Positions 23,623-31,917 of a stretch of DNA of 37,981 bases are shown in pieces. How positions within the stretch are numbered: position 1 is the first letter of the stretch; each line of letters opens with the position of its first letter. The stretch spans positions 1-37,981 of the forward strand of contig NZ_AUIH01000039.1 of the NCBI RefSeq assembly GCF_000423605.1, given 5' to 3'. The stretch is from Saccharospirillum impatiens DSM 12546 (lineage in GTDB: Bacteria; Pseudomonadota; Gammaproteobacteria; Pseudomonadales; Natronospirillaceae). The notes beneath the pieces are model-generated. The model saw nothing but the letters and a program-made list of their open reading frames with translations. It made no database searches and was not told the DNA's origin. The position numbers were made by a program, and so were the translations under genes.

Positions 23623-24678
23623 ATGCTGAAAAACCCAAAAACGTCACTGCGCGCCAGCCATACTCTTCCGGCCGCCCTGAGCAGTTCTGGGGTTTCAACA
23701 GGTTCATTGGCCGCAAAACGCCGTCGGGCAGGTTACGATTACGCGAAACACGCTGAAAAACTGCTGAAAACAAGCGCCATCCTTGATCTGATCTCCGATG
23801 CCGTTCTGGTCACCGATACTGATGGTACGGTCACCTACATGAACAGTGCGGCTGAAAGCCTGACTGGTACAAAGCGTCAGGATGCCATCGGTCGCCCACT
23901 GGAGGAGACGTTTCAGGTGATCGACACCATCACCCGAAACGTCAGAGAGAATATCGCGCTGCACGTCATGGCAACCGGCCACGCCGTCGCCATGCACAAC
24001 AGCAGCCTACTGATAACACCCGACCGTACGGAAATGGCCATTGAGGATTCCGCGACTCCGTTGTTCAGCGATGATCATAAAATCGCAGGCGTGATGATTG
24101 TATTCCACGATGCACGTTACTCCAAAGAAGTCACCGCGAAGATGACCTACATGGCTCAGCATGACCCGCTCACAGGCTTATTTAACCGCTATGCCTTTAA
24201 CGAGCGGTTCGAAGAGTCGGCAGCTCTCGCTCGCCGCCACAGAAAGAAGATGGTGTTGCTGTTCATTGATCTCGACAACTTCAAGGAGCTCAACGACACC
24301 CAGGGTCACGGCAATGGCGACCATGTGCTAAAAACCATGGGGCAGGAAATTCTGCGCTGTGTGCGCGTAACAGATCATGTTTGCCGCTTTGGCGGTGACG
24401 AGTTTGTTGTGCTGCTCAGCGACATCGAACAGCCGGAACAAGCCTTTGCCGTTGTTGACAAAGTGCGGGCGGCGGCAGACGCCCTGATGACGCTGAATAA
24501 CCAGGCCGTCTCACTCAAACTGAGTATTGGTGTCAGCATCTACCCAGACAATGGCGATGCTTTGGAGACACTGCTTCAGCACGCGGATGCAGACATGTAC
24601 CGGGTGAAATCGTCCAAAGCGCGAAGCGCTAAAAAGCCAGCAGCCGATGCAGCCACCTGGCCGAAAAACACCCATTAA
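23623..24678 (+). CDS. Diguanylate cyclase with PAS sensor domain
   Basis: A 351-residue protein that should make cyclic di-GMP from GTP. A PAS domain covers about 50-170 (LDLISDAVLVTDTDGTVTYM ... PLFSDDHKIAGVMIVFHD). The GGDEF domain covers about 175-335, with the entry motif DPLTGLFNR, FIDLDNFKELND, and an intact GGDEF signature at 257-261. An RxxD inhibitory site (RVTD, 248-251) lies exactly five residues upstream, so product inhibition is expected. There is no membrane segment, so it is cytoplasmic. AGGAGACG precedes the ATG. Its stop overlaps the stop of the opposing Crp/Fnr gene by four bases. Confidence 0.93.
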   Translation: MLKNPKTSLRASHTLPAALSSSGVSTGSLAAKRRRAGYDYAKHAEKLLKTSAILDLISDAVLVTDTDGTVTYMNSAAESLTGTKRQDAIGRPLEETFQVIDTITRNVRENIALHVMATGHAVAMHNSSLLITPDRTEMAIEDSATPLFSDDHKIAGVMIVFHDARYSKEVTAKMTYMAQHDPLTGLFNRYAFNERFEESAALARRHRKKMVLLFIDLDNFKELNDTQGHGNGDHVLKTMGQEILRCVRVTDHVCRFGGDEFVVLLSDIEQPEQAFAVVDKVRAAADALMTLNNQAVSLKLSIGVSIYPDNGDALETLLQHADADMYRVKSSKARSAKKPAADAATWPKNTH

Positions 24679-25394
24679 CTAAGGTACTTTCTGGCTTCAA
24701 GGCCCGCTGTTTCGTTTCGTACGACCGAGTAACATTCGCAACTCAAGCTTTCCAGCTTCGCCCGGTTAAGCACGGTTATATGGCCCCGGTGGTACTCAAT
24801 CACACCGTGTTTCTGTAACTTACCGGCCGCCTCTGTAACGCCCTCACGTCTGACGCCCAGCATATTGGCGATCAGTTCCTGAGTCATGTTGACCTGATCG
24901 CACTCCAGACGATCAAGTGACAACAGCAACCAGCGGCACAGTTGCTGGTCAATGGAGTGATGTCGGTTGCACACCGCCGTTTGTGACATCTGAGTGATCA
25001 GCGCTTGCGTAAAACGCAGCATCAGAACGCGTGTTTCAGAGTGATTGTTAAACTCACTGGTAAGCTCTTTGGCTGGCATTCGGTACGCGAAGCCATGGCT
25101 TTGCACGATCAATCGGTTCGGCGTACTTTCCCCGCCCATGACCACCGCAACGCCGACCATTCCCTCACGACCAACGACCGATATTTCTGCACTTGAGCCA
25201 TTCAGCGTGACGTACAGAAGCGAGATGATGCAATCGACCGGGAAATAGACGTATTCAATTGTCTGGCCCGATTCGTAGATAACATCGCCCAATGATAGCT
25301 CTACCCGTTTCAACTTCGGGAAAATGCGCTGTTGAGCTTCGTCCGATAACGCCGCCAACAAATGATTTTTTAGCATTTCCGATCCATCGAGCAT
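24675..25394 (-). CDS. Crp/Fnr-family transcriptional regulator
   Basis: A 239-residue regulator with an N-terminal cyclic-nucleotide-binding-like domain (GDVIYESGQTIEYVYFPVDC, then ISLLYVTLNGSSAEISVVGR followed by EGMVG). The C-terminal helix-turn-helix is MTQELIANMLGVRREGVTEA then AGKLQKHGVIEYHRGHITVL. It belongs to the subgroup with the GREGMVG motif and lacks the N-terminal cysteine cluster of oxygen-sensing FNR. The effector is unknown. It is convergent with the diguanylate cyclase and overlaps its end by four bases, so the two transcripts could interfere. The upstream gap of more than 600 bases holds its promoter. Confidence 0.9.
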   Translation of the reverse strand: MLDGSEMLKNHLLAALSDEAQQRIFPKLKRVELSLGDVIYESGQTIEYVYFPVDCIISLLYVTLNGSSAEISVVGREGMVGVAVVMGGESTPNRLIVQSHGFAYRMPAKELTSEFNNHSETRVLMLRFTQALITQMSQTAVCNRHHSIDQQLCRWLLLSLDRLECDQVNMTQELIANMLGVRREGVTEAAGKLQKHGVIEYHRGHITVLNRAKLESLSCECYSVVRNETAGLEARKYLS

Positions 25395-26048
25395 ATAACG
25401 TCCTATTGTTTAAGCGAGGGCTGATTGCCGGGCTATTAAAATGCAACACTGAGCATTACCATACCTGCGCCTGCCAATGTAGCACACAAAAGAACCGTAA
25501 AAAGTTATTTCCGGATATCACCGCTAATTACCCGATTTAACTGGCTTACAGCCCGATCCCACGGTGAGAGACAAGTGAATAGACGAGATAATCGAGTCAG
25601 CGTTCGGTAGCGAACAGAACCGGGCGGTCACTCTCGCTAAAGTGGTCAATGCGGGACTAGCGTGTCAACTTAAGCGATCATCCTCAAGTCCAACCCGGAC
25701 TGGCAGGGTCAGGAAGCGTATCGTACAAGTCAATCGGCAGGATGCCGTCGCAGGGAAGTTCAGGGATGAGTACGGGCAACAATGGAAAAGACACGCGCTA
25801 GTCCCACTTTTTAAAGAGTCGGTCACTGACTTACAAAATCAGTCACCGGAAAACCAGAGTAATGTGCTCAGTAAAATCAGTACGCCTCAGTCACAACGTC
25901 CGGGCTGTATGCCGTCAGACTGACTCAGACGACTTAACCAACCGGTTGCGAATGCAGTTTTCCGGGCAATCGGGTCTTTATAACCGGCACGAAATTTTTC
26001 AATCAACCGCCTGCTCTTTTACCGGCTAACGTATAAGCTCAGCGCTGC
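25395..26048. other. 654-base non-coding region
   Basis: No convincing gene lies here; an open frame at 25642-25923 runs through the structured repeat and has no site or family pattern, so it was rejected. The region holds the Crp/Fnr promoter side, a short hairpin (GTTCG-GTAG-CGAAC near 25600), the structured repeat at 25630-25819 and the 3' side of the MDR oxidoreductase. Confidence 0.6.
25630..25819 (+). repeat. Structured intergenic repeat with terminal inverted arms (copy B)
   Basis: A 190-base element. The arm GGGACTAGCGTGTC (25653-25666) matches the complement of GACACGCGCTAGTCCC (25790-25805) except for two extra bases. The pairing extends outward imperfectly (ACTCTCGCTAAAGTGG at 25630-25645 against CCACTTTTTAAAGAGT). 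The inside carries AGTCC-AACCC-GGACT, CGGCA-GGA-TGCCG and then GTTCAGGGATGAGTACGGGC. The order hairpin with GGATGC, then CAGGGATGxGTxC, matches the core of the element at 11650-11773, in the same orientation. It is likely a member of the same dispersed repeat family. Confidence 0.6.
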
Positions 26049-27017
26049 TTAAGGCACGCTAATCACCAGTTTGCCGAGGTGGTCAGCCCGCCCAAACCGA
26101 TTCATCGCCTGGCTCAATTCACTCAGGGGCGTCGGACCGTCAATCACACAGGTCAGAGCGCCGGCATCGAACAATTGCCCGAGTGCAGCCAGCCCTTGGT
26201 TGGGTTTCAGGCTGAGAATTTTCAGCTGTTTTCCGGTCAGCGGTTTGATGACAGGTGCCAGACACAGCACTTGAAACAATCGAGTCAGGTGGCCACCGAC
26301 TGTAACGTATCGCCCCCCGGGTTTTAGTGCCTTCAAATAGCGAAGCGGTGAGCGCGTGGTTTTTGCATCCAGCACCAGGTCGTAGCGGTTGATCCCGCTG
26401 GTGAAATCCACTTGTTCATAATCGAGGGTTTCATCAAAACCCATAGCAACCATGGCCGCAAGTTTCGACGCTTTATCCACACCGGTCACCGTGCACCCGT
26501 AAGATTTGGCTATCCCGATGCCAATGGCACCCACGCCGCCGCCTGCCCCGTTGATCAGCACCGACTCGCCTTCACGAATAGCCCCCACATCCACCAGCCC
26601 CTGCAGCGCAAGTAAACCTGCATGAGGCAAGGTAACCGCTTGTTCGAAGCTCATCGTTACCGGCATCTTGCCAACGGCAGTGGGTGGCACGCAAACGTAC
26701 TCGGCAAACCCACCGAAACCCGCCTCGGAGAGATCGCCGTAAACCCGGTCTCCAATGTCGAGGGCGGTAACGCCTTCGCCAAGCGCTTCAACGACTCCGG
26801 CAATGTCAGTTCCCAGGATCGGGATTTTGGGGTGGGTCAGCCCCGACATCAGCCGCATTGGAAACGGTTTGCCGCGCAGCAGTGACCAATCCCAGTCATT
26901 GATAGCCGTCGCGTGAACCCGAATCAGAACCTCACCGCGCTTAGGTTCCGGCTTTGGGCGTTCACACAACTGCAATACATCCGGTGTGCCATAGCGTGAA
27001 TAGACAACTGCTTTCAT
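26049..27017 (-). CDS. MDR-family NAD(P)-dependent oxidoreductase (quinone-reductase-like)
   Basis: A 322-residue medium-chain dehydrogenase/reductase. MKAVVYSRYGTPDVLQL begins the GroES-like N-terminal domain, GTDIAGVVEALGEGVTALDIGDRVYG follows near 65-90, and the cofactor motif INGAGGGVGAIGIGIAKSYG lies near 156-175. The structural-zinc cysteines of classical alcohol dehydrogenases are not seen, which favours the zinc-free quinone-reductase-like group that acts on enones or quinones with NADPH. ATG 27017 has AGGGAA at a good distance; an upstream frame start at 27056 was rejected. The gene stands alone and is divergent from the RND efflux pair. Confidence 0.9.
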   Translation of the reverse strand: MKAVVYSRYGTPDVLQLCERPKPEPKRGEVLIRVHATAINDWDWSLLRGKPFPMRLMSGLTHPKIPILGTDIAGVVEALGEGVTALDIGDRVYGDLSEAGFGGFAEYVCVPPTAVGKMPVTMSFEQAVTLPHAGLLALQGLVDVGAIREGESVLINGAGGGVGAIGIGIAKSYGCTVTGVDKASKLAAMVAMGFDETLDYEQVDFTSGINRYDLVLDAKTTRSPLRYLKALKPGGRYVTVGGHLTRLFQVLCLAPVIKPLTGKQLKILSLKPNQGLAALGQLFDAGALTCVIDGPTPLSELSQAMNRFGRADHLGKLVISVP

Positions 27018-27456
27018 GGTGTTCCCTGCCTGTTGTGACCCCGCATGCATTTCCACACTGCATCGGCGGGCGCGTCATTGCAGCCTGGACTGAGTTGTTG
27101 ATCATCCAACTGCTGAAACGAGTGTTACGATAACGTACACGAATCGCCAAACAATAACCGTTGTCCATAAGTCATGTTCCGATTTGTGACCGCTGGCACT
27201 GTTCCGGATTCACAACCCGGTGAACACTCGGCGCTCTAACAGGCTGTTGAAAAAGGCCTCCTGTTTTTTCAAAACACGGGAGCCAGCAATTGCGATGCTT
27301 GCTTCTAAGGCAAAATCAATGACTTAAGGAGCCCCTGAACAGTCATCGATTTGCCGGAATGTCCATATTCCGGTAGCAGGTCGCCAATATTCTACGAATA
27401 TCAACCGCTTGATAAACAAGAACAAACCCAACCAATGGGCAACAAGGAGAGTATGA
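27018..27456. other. Divergent intergenic region with an IS-end-like remnant
   Basis: A 439-base gap with no supported gene. Around 27239-27282 the sequence AACAGGCTGTTGAAAAAGG ... CTGTTTTTTCAAAAC contains an inverted repeat (TGAAAAA/TTTTTCA) and resembles the terminal repeat of several insertion sequences, so it may be a decayed IS end. The rest presumably holds the promoters of the oxidoreductase and the efflux genes; a good GGAG site precedes the ATG at 27457. Confidence 0.4.
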
Positions 27457-28734
27457 ATGCGAACCTGGTCAACGCTGTTGCTCAGCGGGGTAATTTTAGC
27501 GGCTGCCGGGACGGCGGTCGGCATCATGATGGTGAAGACACCTGAACCGGAGAAAGTCGAAGCGGCTGAAACCGAAACGCGCATCGACAGCGCGCGGGTA
27601 ACCCCGGGCTTCCATCGCCCGGAGATCCGGCTTGTCGGTCGCCTGGAAGCCCGCCGTCAGCAGAGTATGACCACCACCTTAGGTGCAGACATCCGTGACC
27701 TGGCGGTAAAAGAAGGCGATACCGTGCAGGCAGGCGACCTACTGCTGCGCCTCGACGATTTCGACACCCGTCAGCAACATCAGCAAGCCGAAGCCGATTT
27801 GGCCGATATAGACTCCCAGCGTGAGATTCGCCAGTTACAGCAACGCCTTAACGCCCGGGCGCTGTCGGTCGCAACCGCCAAACTCGAACAGATGCAGCAG
27901 CAAGCGACCCAGCAACAACGCCTCGTTGAACGCGGACTGGCGCCTCAGCAACAACTGGACGATCTGCAACAGCAAGTGGAGCAGCAGCAACTCACTGTGC
28001 TGCAACACCAAACCACGATCGACAGCCACCCGGCCGAGCAAGCCCGTCTTGATGCCAGCCGCCAGAAACTGATGCTGAGCCTTGAACGGGCGCAACGGGC
28101 GCAGAGCGACACCGAAATACGAGCCCCCTTCGACGGACGCATTGCCAGTGTCGCCGTTCGCCCGGGTCAGACCACTCAACCGGGCCAGACGCTGTTAACC
28201 CTCTATTCCGACCAGTCGCTGCAACTGGCCGTTCAGCTACCCCATGATATGGCGGGTCAGGAACACACTATCGGGGCACGACTAACCCGGGGCGAGCGCC
28301 AAACCGAACTGCAATTCAACCGGGCAGAAGCTCAGATGACCGCAAGTCAGGGCGGCTTTACCGCCTGGTTCGATTTGACCGACGGTAGCGGCTGGCTGCC
28401 GGGCGGCTATGCACGCGTCACCATTGAGCTACCGGCCCAATTCAGCTACCGCGTTCCGGAAGCCGCCGTCTTTCAGGATGGCTGGATCTACCTGATTGAT
28501 GAAGACCGCCGCTTGCATGCCAGATCCGTCGACATTCTGGGCATTAACAGGGAGGACAATCAGCGCTGGTTGATCGTGAACGGGCCGGATCTCGGTGAAG
28601 CACTGCGGCTGATGACGACCCGGTTAAAAAACCCGATTACCGGCATGCGCGTCTACGAACCCGGGGTTGATCCTGCTCCGGAAATAGCGGCCGAAGCTGG
28701 CACCACCGAGCCCGGCGGGGTCAATGACCTATGA
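27457..28734 (+). CDS. RND efflux system periplasmic adaptor (membrane fusion protein)
   Basis: A 425-residue HlyD/AcrA-type adaptor that links an inner-membrane RND pump to an outer-membrane channel. One N-terminal hydrophobic segment (LLLSGVILAAAGTAVGIMMV) acts as anchor or signal. The lipoyl-like halves are GADIRDLAVKEGDTVQAGDL near 75-95 and RAPFDGRIASVAVRPGQTTQ near 225-245. Between them lies a long Gln-rich coiled-coil hairpin (LQQRLNARALSVATAKLEQM and QQQLDDLQQQVEQQQLT). Beta-barrel and membrane-proximal parts follow to LYLID-like strands near 345. The stop overlaps the permease start (ATGA), so the two genes are one operon. The substrate cannot be read from the sequence. Confidence 0.92.
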   Translation: MRTWSTLLLSGVILAAAGTAVGIMMVKTPEPEKVEAAETETRIDSARVTPGFHRPEIRLVGRLEARRQQSMTTTLGADIRDLAVKEGDTVQAGDLLLRLDDFDTRQQHQQAEADLADIDSQREIRQLQQRLNARALSVATAKLEQMQQQATQQQRLVERGLAPQQQLDDLQQQVEQQQLTVLQHQTTIDSHPAEQARLDASRQKLMLSLERAQRAQSDTEIRAPFDGRIASVAVRPGQTTQPGQTLLTLYSDQSLQLAVQLPHDMAGQEHTIGARLTRGERQTELQFNRAEAQMTASQGGFTAWFDLTDGSGWLPGGYARVTIELPAQFSYRVPEAAVFQDGWIYLIDEDRRLHARSVDILGINREDNQRWLIVNGPDLGEALRLMTTRLKNPITGMRVYEPGVDPAPEIAAEAGTTEPGGVNDL

Positions 28735-31700
28735 AGACGCTGGATAACCACGGCCTGCTGGCCTACTTCAGCCAACACCGGGTCGCGGCCAACCTCATCA
28801 TGATTGTCGTGGTGTTGTTTGGCCTGATGGCGCTCAGCCGTCTGCCCACTCAACTGATGCCTGATTTCAGCCTGCCCGGCATAGAAGTCTCGACGGCCTG
28901 GCCGGAGGCCAATGCCCAGGCCGTAGAGACGTACCTGACCACACCGCTTGAACAGGCATTTCGCCAACTGGATGACGTTGAAGAGGTCTGGTCGTGGTCG
29001 AATCAGGGCCACAGCCAGATTACTGTGCGCTATTCGATGGACGCGAATATGGACACGGCACTGTCCGACATGGCCGGCCTGCTCAGCGCATTCAACGACC
29101 TCCCTGCCGGTGCAGAAACCCCCGAGTATCAACAGGTGGAAGAAAAGGAAGTCGTCTTCTCATTGTTGGTGACCTCGGCCGGGCCCTTGAGCGATTTGCG
29201 CCCTCTGGTGCACGACTTTAAAACCGATCTGATGACCCGGGGCATCGCTGATGTCGATGTTCGCGGCTTCCCGGACCAGGAAATTGCCATCGACGTACCC
29301 CTCGAACGTCTGCTTGCCAGCGGCCAGTCGCTGAGCGACATCGCCAATCAGGTTCGCAGCGCAAACCGGGACGACAGCGCCGGTCAGGTTGGCGACGATT
29401 TTTCCCGGGCTTCCGTTGTCAGTCAACGGCGCAGCGACAGCTCCATAGCGTTAGCGGACCTGCCGATGGCCAACCAGCAACCGCTGTCGACCCTGGCAGA
29501 CGTTGACCGGCGAGTGGCACCCGGCGCCCGTCACTATGTGCTTCAGGGGCAGTCCGTCGCTCGCATGCTGATCTTTCGCTCCGACAACCTCGACAGCCTG
29601 GACACCAGCGCACTGGTTTACCAATGGATCGACGAGGTTCGCCCTGAACTTCCTTCCGGTACGGACATTGTCGTCTGGTGGGACATGTCGGAATTCGTGC
29701 AGGGCAACATGGACATGCTGCTGCAAAACAGCCTGATGGGGCTGGTTCTGGTTGTCGTCATATTGTTTATTTTTCTGAACCGCCGCGTGGCCTGGTGGAC
29801 AGCCATGGGCATCCCCGTGTCTGTACTGGGCACCCTGATCCTGCTGTATTTAACCGGCGGGTCGATGAACTTTCTGTCGATGTTCGCCTTCCTGATGGCG
29901 CTGGGCATCATCGTCGACGATGCCATCGTGGTCGGTGAGGAAACCGTCACCCAAATGGAGAAAGGCCTGTCACCGGATGAAGCCACCCGGGTTGCCGCCC
30001 GACGCATGTTTGGCCCGGTTCTGGCCAGTTCGCTGACGACCATCGCAGCCTTCTTCCCGTTGCTGCTAGTGCCGGGACCTTTCGGTGAATTACTGCGCCC
30101 GATCCCTGTAGTGATCATCAGTGTGATTGTTGCGTCACTGATCGAGTGCTTCCTGATTCTGCCCGGCCACCTGAACCACAGCTTTCACGGGCACAACCCG
30201 AAACGCAGCCGCTTTCGCCAAACCATGGACGCTCGCATTCACCGGTTGCGCGAGCATTACTACCGGCCGTTTGTCACCTGGGGTATCCGCAATCGCGCGA
30301 TCACACTGAGCCTCGCCATCGGATTGTTTATCGTCGCCTGCGGTCTACCGATTTCAGGCCTAGTGCCCATCACCGACATGAACGCGATTGAAGACAACAT
30401 GGTCACCGCCTACATCGAATTCTACGACGGCACCGACGAGCAGGTGATTGACCGCTACACCGCTCTGGCAAAAACCGCCCTGGTAGACACCGACACGGCT
30501 CTGGGAAACGGACAACCCATCGTCGATCAGGTGTATGAAATTTACAGCGGTGATGAAGGGTTTACCCAGGTTCAGGCACGACTGGTCGATCGCGATGACC
30601 GGCCGGTTTCCAACGGCGATTTTTTAAAAGCCTGGGGAGAACGCATTGAGATCGGACCCGAGGTGTCTTACCTGTCGACCGATAGCGAAGACAGCGGTGA
30701 CCAGTCCACTCTGACGTTTTTCCTCGCCGGACGCGACCTGTCTGACCTCAAGTCGGGTGCAGAAGCACTGAAAGCACGGCTTGACGATTATGCCGGCCTT
30801 TCAAACGTTCGCGATACCCTGCCCTGGGGTGATGAGCAGCGTTTGTTTGAGTTGAATGCAACGGGCCTGGGGCTGGGTTTGTCCGAGACCGAGATCGCCG
30901 CGCAGATTCGTCAGGCTTTTATGGGCATTGAAGCTCAATCCTTTACCGAAGACGGTCATACGATCCCGGTCATGGTCCGGCTCGCCAAGGCGGACAGGGA
31001 AGCGCCGGGTGCGCTGTACGACTTGCCCATCCGAACCGGCAGCGGACAGTACGTTCGTCTGGCCGACGTTGTCGATTTTCGTACCGAGCGCGAACTCAGT
31101 TCAATTTTCCACAAAGACGGTCAATTGGGCGTAGAAGTAAAAGCCGACGTACTCGGCGAAGACGCCAACATGAGCACCATCGCAGAAGACATTCGCCGTC
31201 AGGAAATGCAACCCATCCTCGACCGCTATGGCCTGACTGCGCAAATTCAGGGCAGCGCCCAGGACATTCAGGAAATGCAACAAAACCTGATTCTCGCGGC
31301 CATGGGCGGCTTCGTCCTGATCTACTTTATCCTGGTCTGGATGTTTGGCAGCTACAGCTGGCCTCTGGCAGTTATGTCGGCCATTCCGCTGGGGTTGACC
31401 GGTGCCATTTTCGGGCACTGGTTGCTCGGTTATGAGCTGACATTCCTCTCGTTTTTCGGTTTGTTTGGGCTCGGTGGCATCATCATTAACGACGCCATTA
31501 TTCTGATCAACCGCTATCAGGAAATTCGCGCTGAGCAACCAGAGCTTGATCCGCGTGCGGCCATTGTCGACGCCAGTTGCCAGCGCTTTCGCGCCGTAAT
31601 GCTGACCTCCATCACCACGGTGGCCGGGCTGGTGCCCATTTTGCTGGCCACCTCTGTTCAGGCTCAACTGGTGCAAAGCATGGCCACCTCACTGGCCTTC

Positions 31701-31823
31701 GGCCTGGCATACGGCACCTTGCTGGTGCTGGTGGTGATCCCGGCGATCCTGACGTTTATCGAATCGGCTAATGACCGGCGCCAGCAATTCGGAAGATGGG
31801 TCAAACGACGGGTGGTTGAATAG
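28731..31823 (+). CDS. RND-family efflux transporter permease
   Basis: A 1030-residue proton-driven inner-membrane pump of the AcrB/HAE1-type RND superfamily, of normal length. It has one N-terminal helix (VAANLIMIVVVLFGLMALSR), a large periplasmic loop, helices 2-6, a second loop and helices 7-12. The proton-relay Asp pair of helix 4 is present in LGIIVDDAIVVGEETV, followed by RMFGPVLASSLTTIAAFFPL. The matching helix-10 region reads LFGLGGIIINDAIILINRYQ. It is translationally coupled to its adaptor. No outer-membrane channel gene is nearby, so a TolC-like protein from elsewhere is probably used. Substrates are unknown. Confidence 0.94.
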   Translation: MKTLDNHGLLAYFSQHRVAANLIMIVVVLFGLMALSRLPTQLMPDFSLPGIEVSTAWPEANAQAVETYLTTPLEQAFRQLDDVEEVWSWSNQGHSQITVRYSMDANMDTALSDMAGLLSAFNDLPAGAETPEYQQVEEKEVVFSLLVTSAGPLSDLRPLVHDFKTDLMTRGIADVDVRGFPDQEIAIDVPLERLLASGQSLSDIANQVRSANRDDSAGQVGDDFSRASVVSQRRSDSSIALADLPMANQQPLSTLADVDRRVAPGARHYVLQGQSVARMLIFRSDNLDSLDTSALVYQWIDEVRPELPSGTDIVVWWDMSEFVQGNMDMLLQNSLMGLVLVVVILFIFLNRRVAWWTAMGIPVSVLGTLILLYLTGGSMNFLSMFAFLMALGIIVDDAIVVGEETVTQMEKGLSPDEATRVAARRMFGPVLASSLTTIAAFFPLLLVPGPFGELLRPIPVVIISVIVASLIECFLILPGHLNHSFHGHNPKRSRFRQTMDARIHRLREHYYRPFVTWGIRNRAITLSLAIGLFIVACGLPISGLVPITDMNAIEDNMVTAYIEFYDGTDEQVIDRYTALAKTALVDTDTALGNGQPIVDQVYEIYSGDEGFTQVQARLVDRDDRPVSNGDFLKAWGERIEIGPEVSYLSTDSEDSGDQSTLTFFLAGRDLSDLKSGAEALKARLDDYAGLSNVRDTLPWGDEQRLFELNATGLGLGLSETEIAAQIRQAFMGIEAQSFTEDGHTIPVMVRLAKADREAPGALYDLPIRTGSGQYVRLADVVDFRTERELSSIFHKDGQLGVEVKADVLGEDANMSTIAEDIRRQEMQPILDRYGLTAQIQGSAQDIQEMQQNLILAAMGGFVLIYFILVWMFGSYSWPLAVMSAIPLGLTGAIFGHWLLGYELTFLSFFGLFGLGGIIINDAIILINRYQEIRAEQPELDPRAAIVDASCQRFRAVMLTSITTVAGLVPILLATSVQAQLVQSMATSLAFGLAYGTLLVLVVIPAILTFIESANDRRQQFGRWVKRRVVE

Positions 31824-31917
31824 AGGGATCAGTTTTGAGCTTCGAGCTTTGAGTAAAACATGACCACGGTTTAGCGCATGCTTTTTCTCACAGCTCTCAG
31901 CTCTAAACGAAACCCAC
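31824..31917. other. Convergent spacer with AGCT-rich inverted repeats
   Basis: Between the permease and the convergent serine hydrolase the sequence contains TGAGCTTCGAGCTTTGAG (about 31834-31851) and CTCACAGCTCTCAGCTC (about 31887-31903), roughly complementary arms that could fold as a bidirectional terminator. The match is imperfect and the loop is long. Confidence 0.4.

Noticed and set aside
25642-25923. 93-residue open frame
   Set aside because: It runs through the inverted-repeat element, has no ribosome site and no recognisable pattern.
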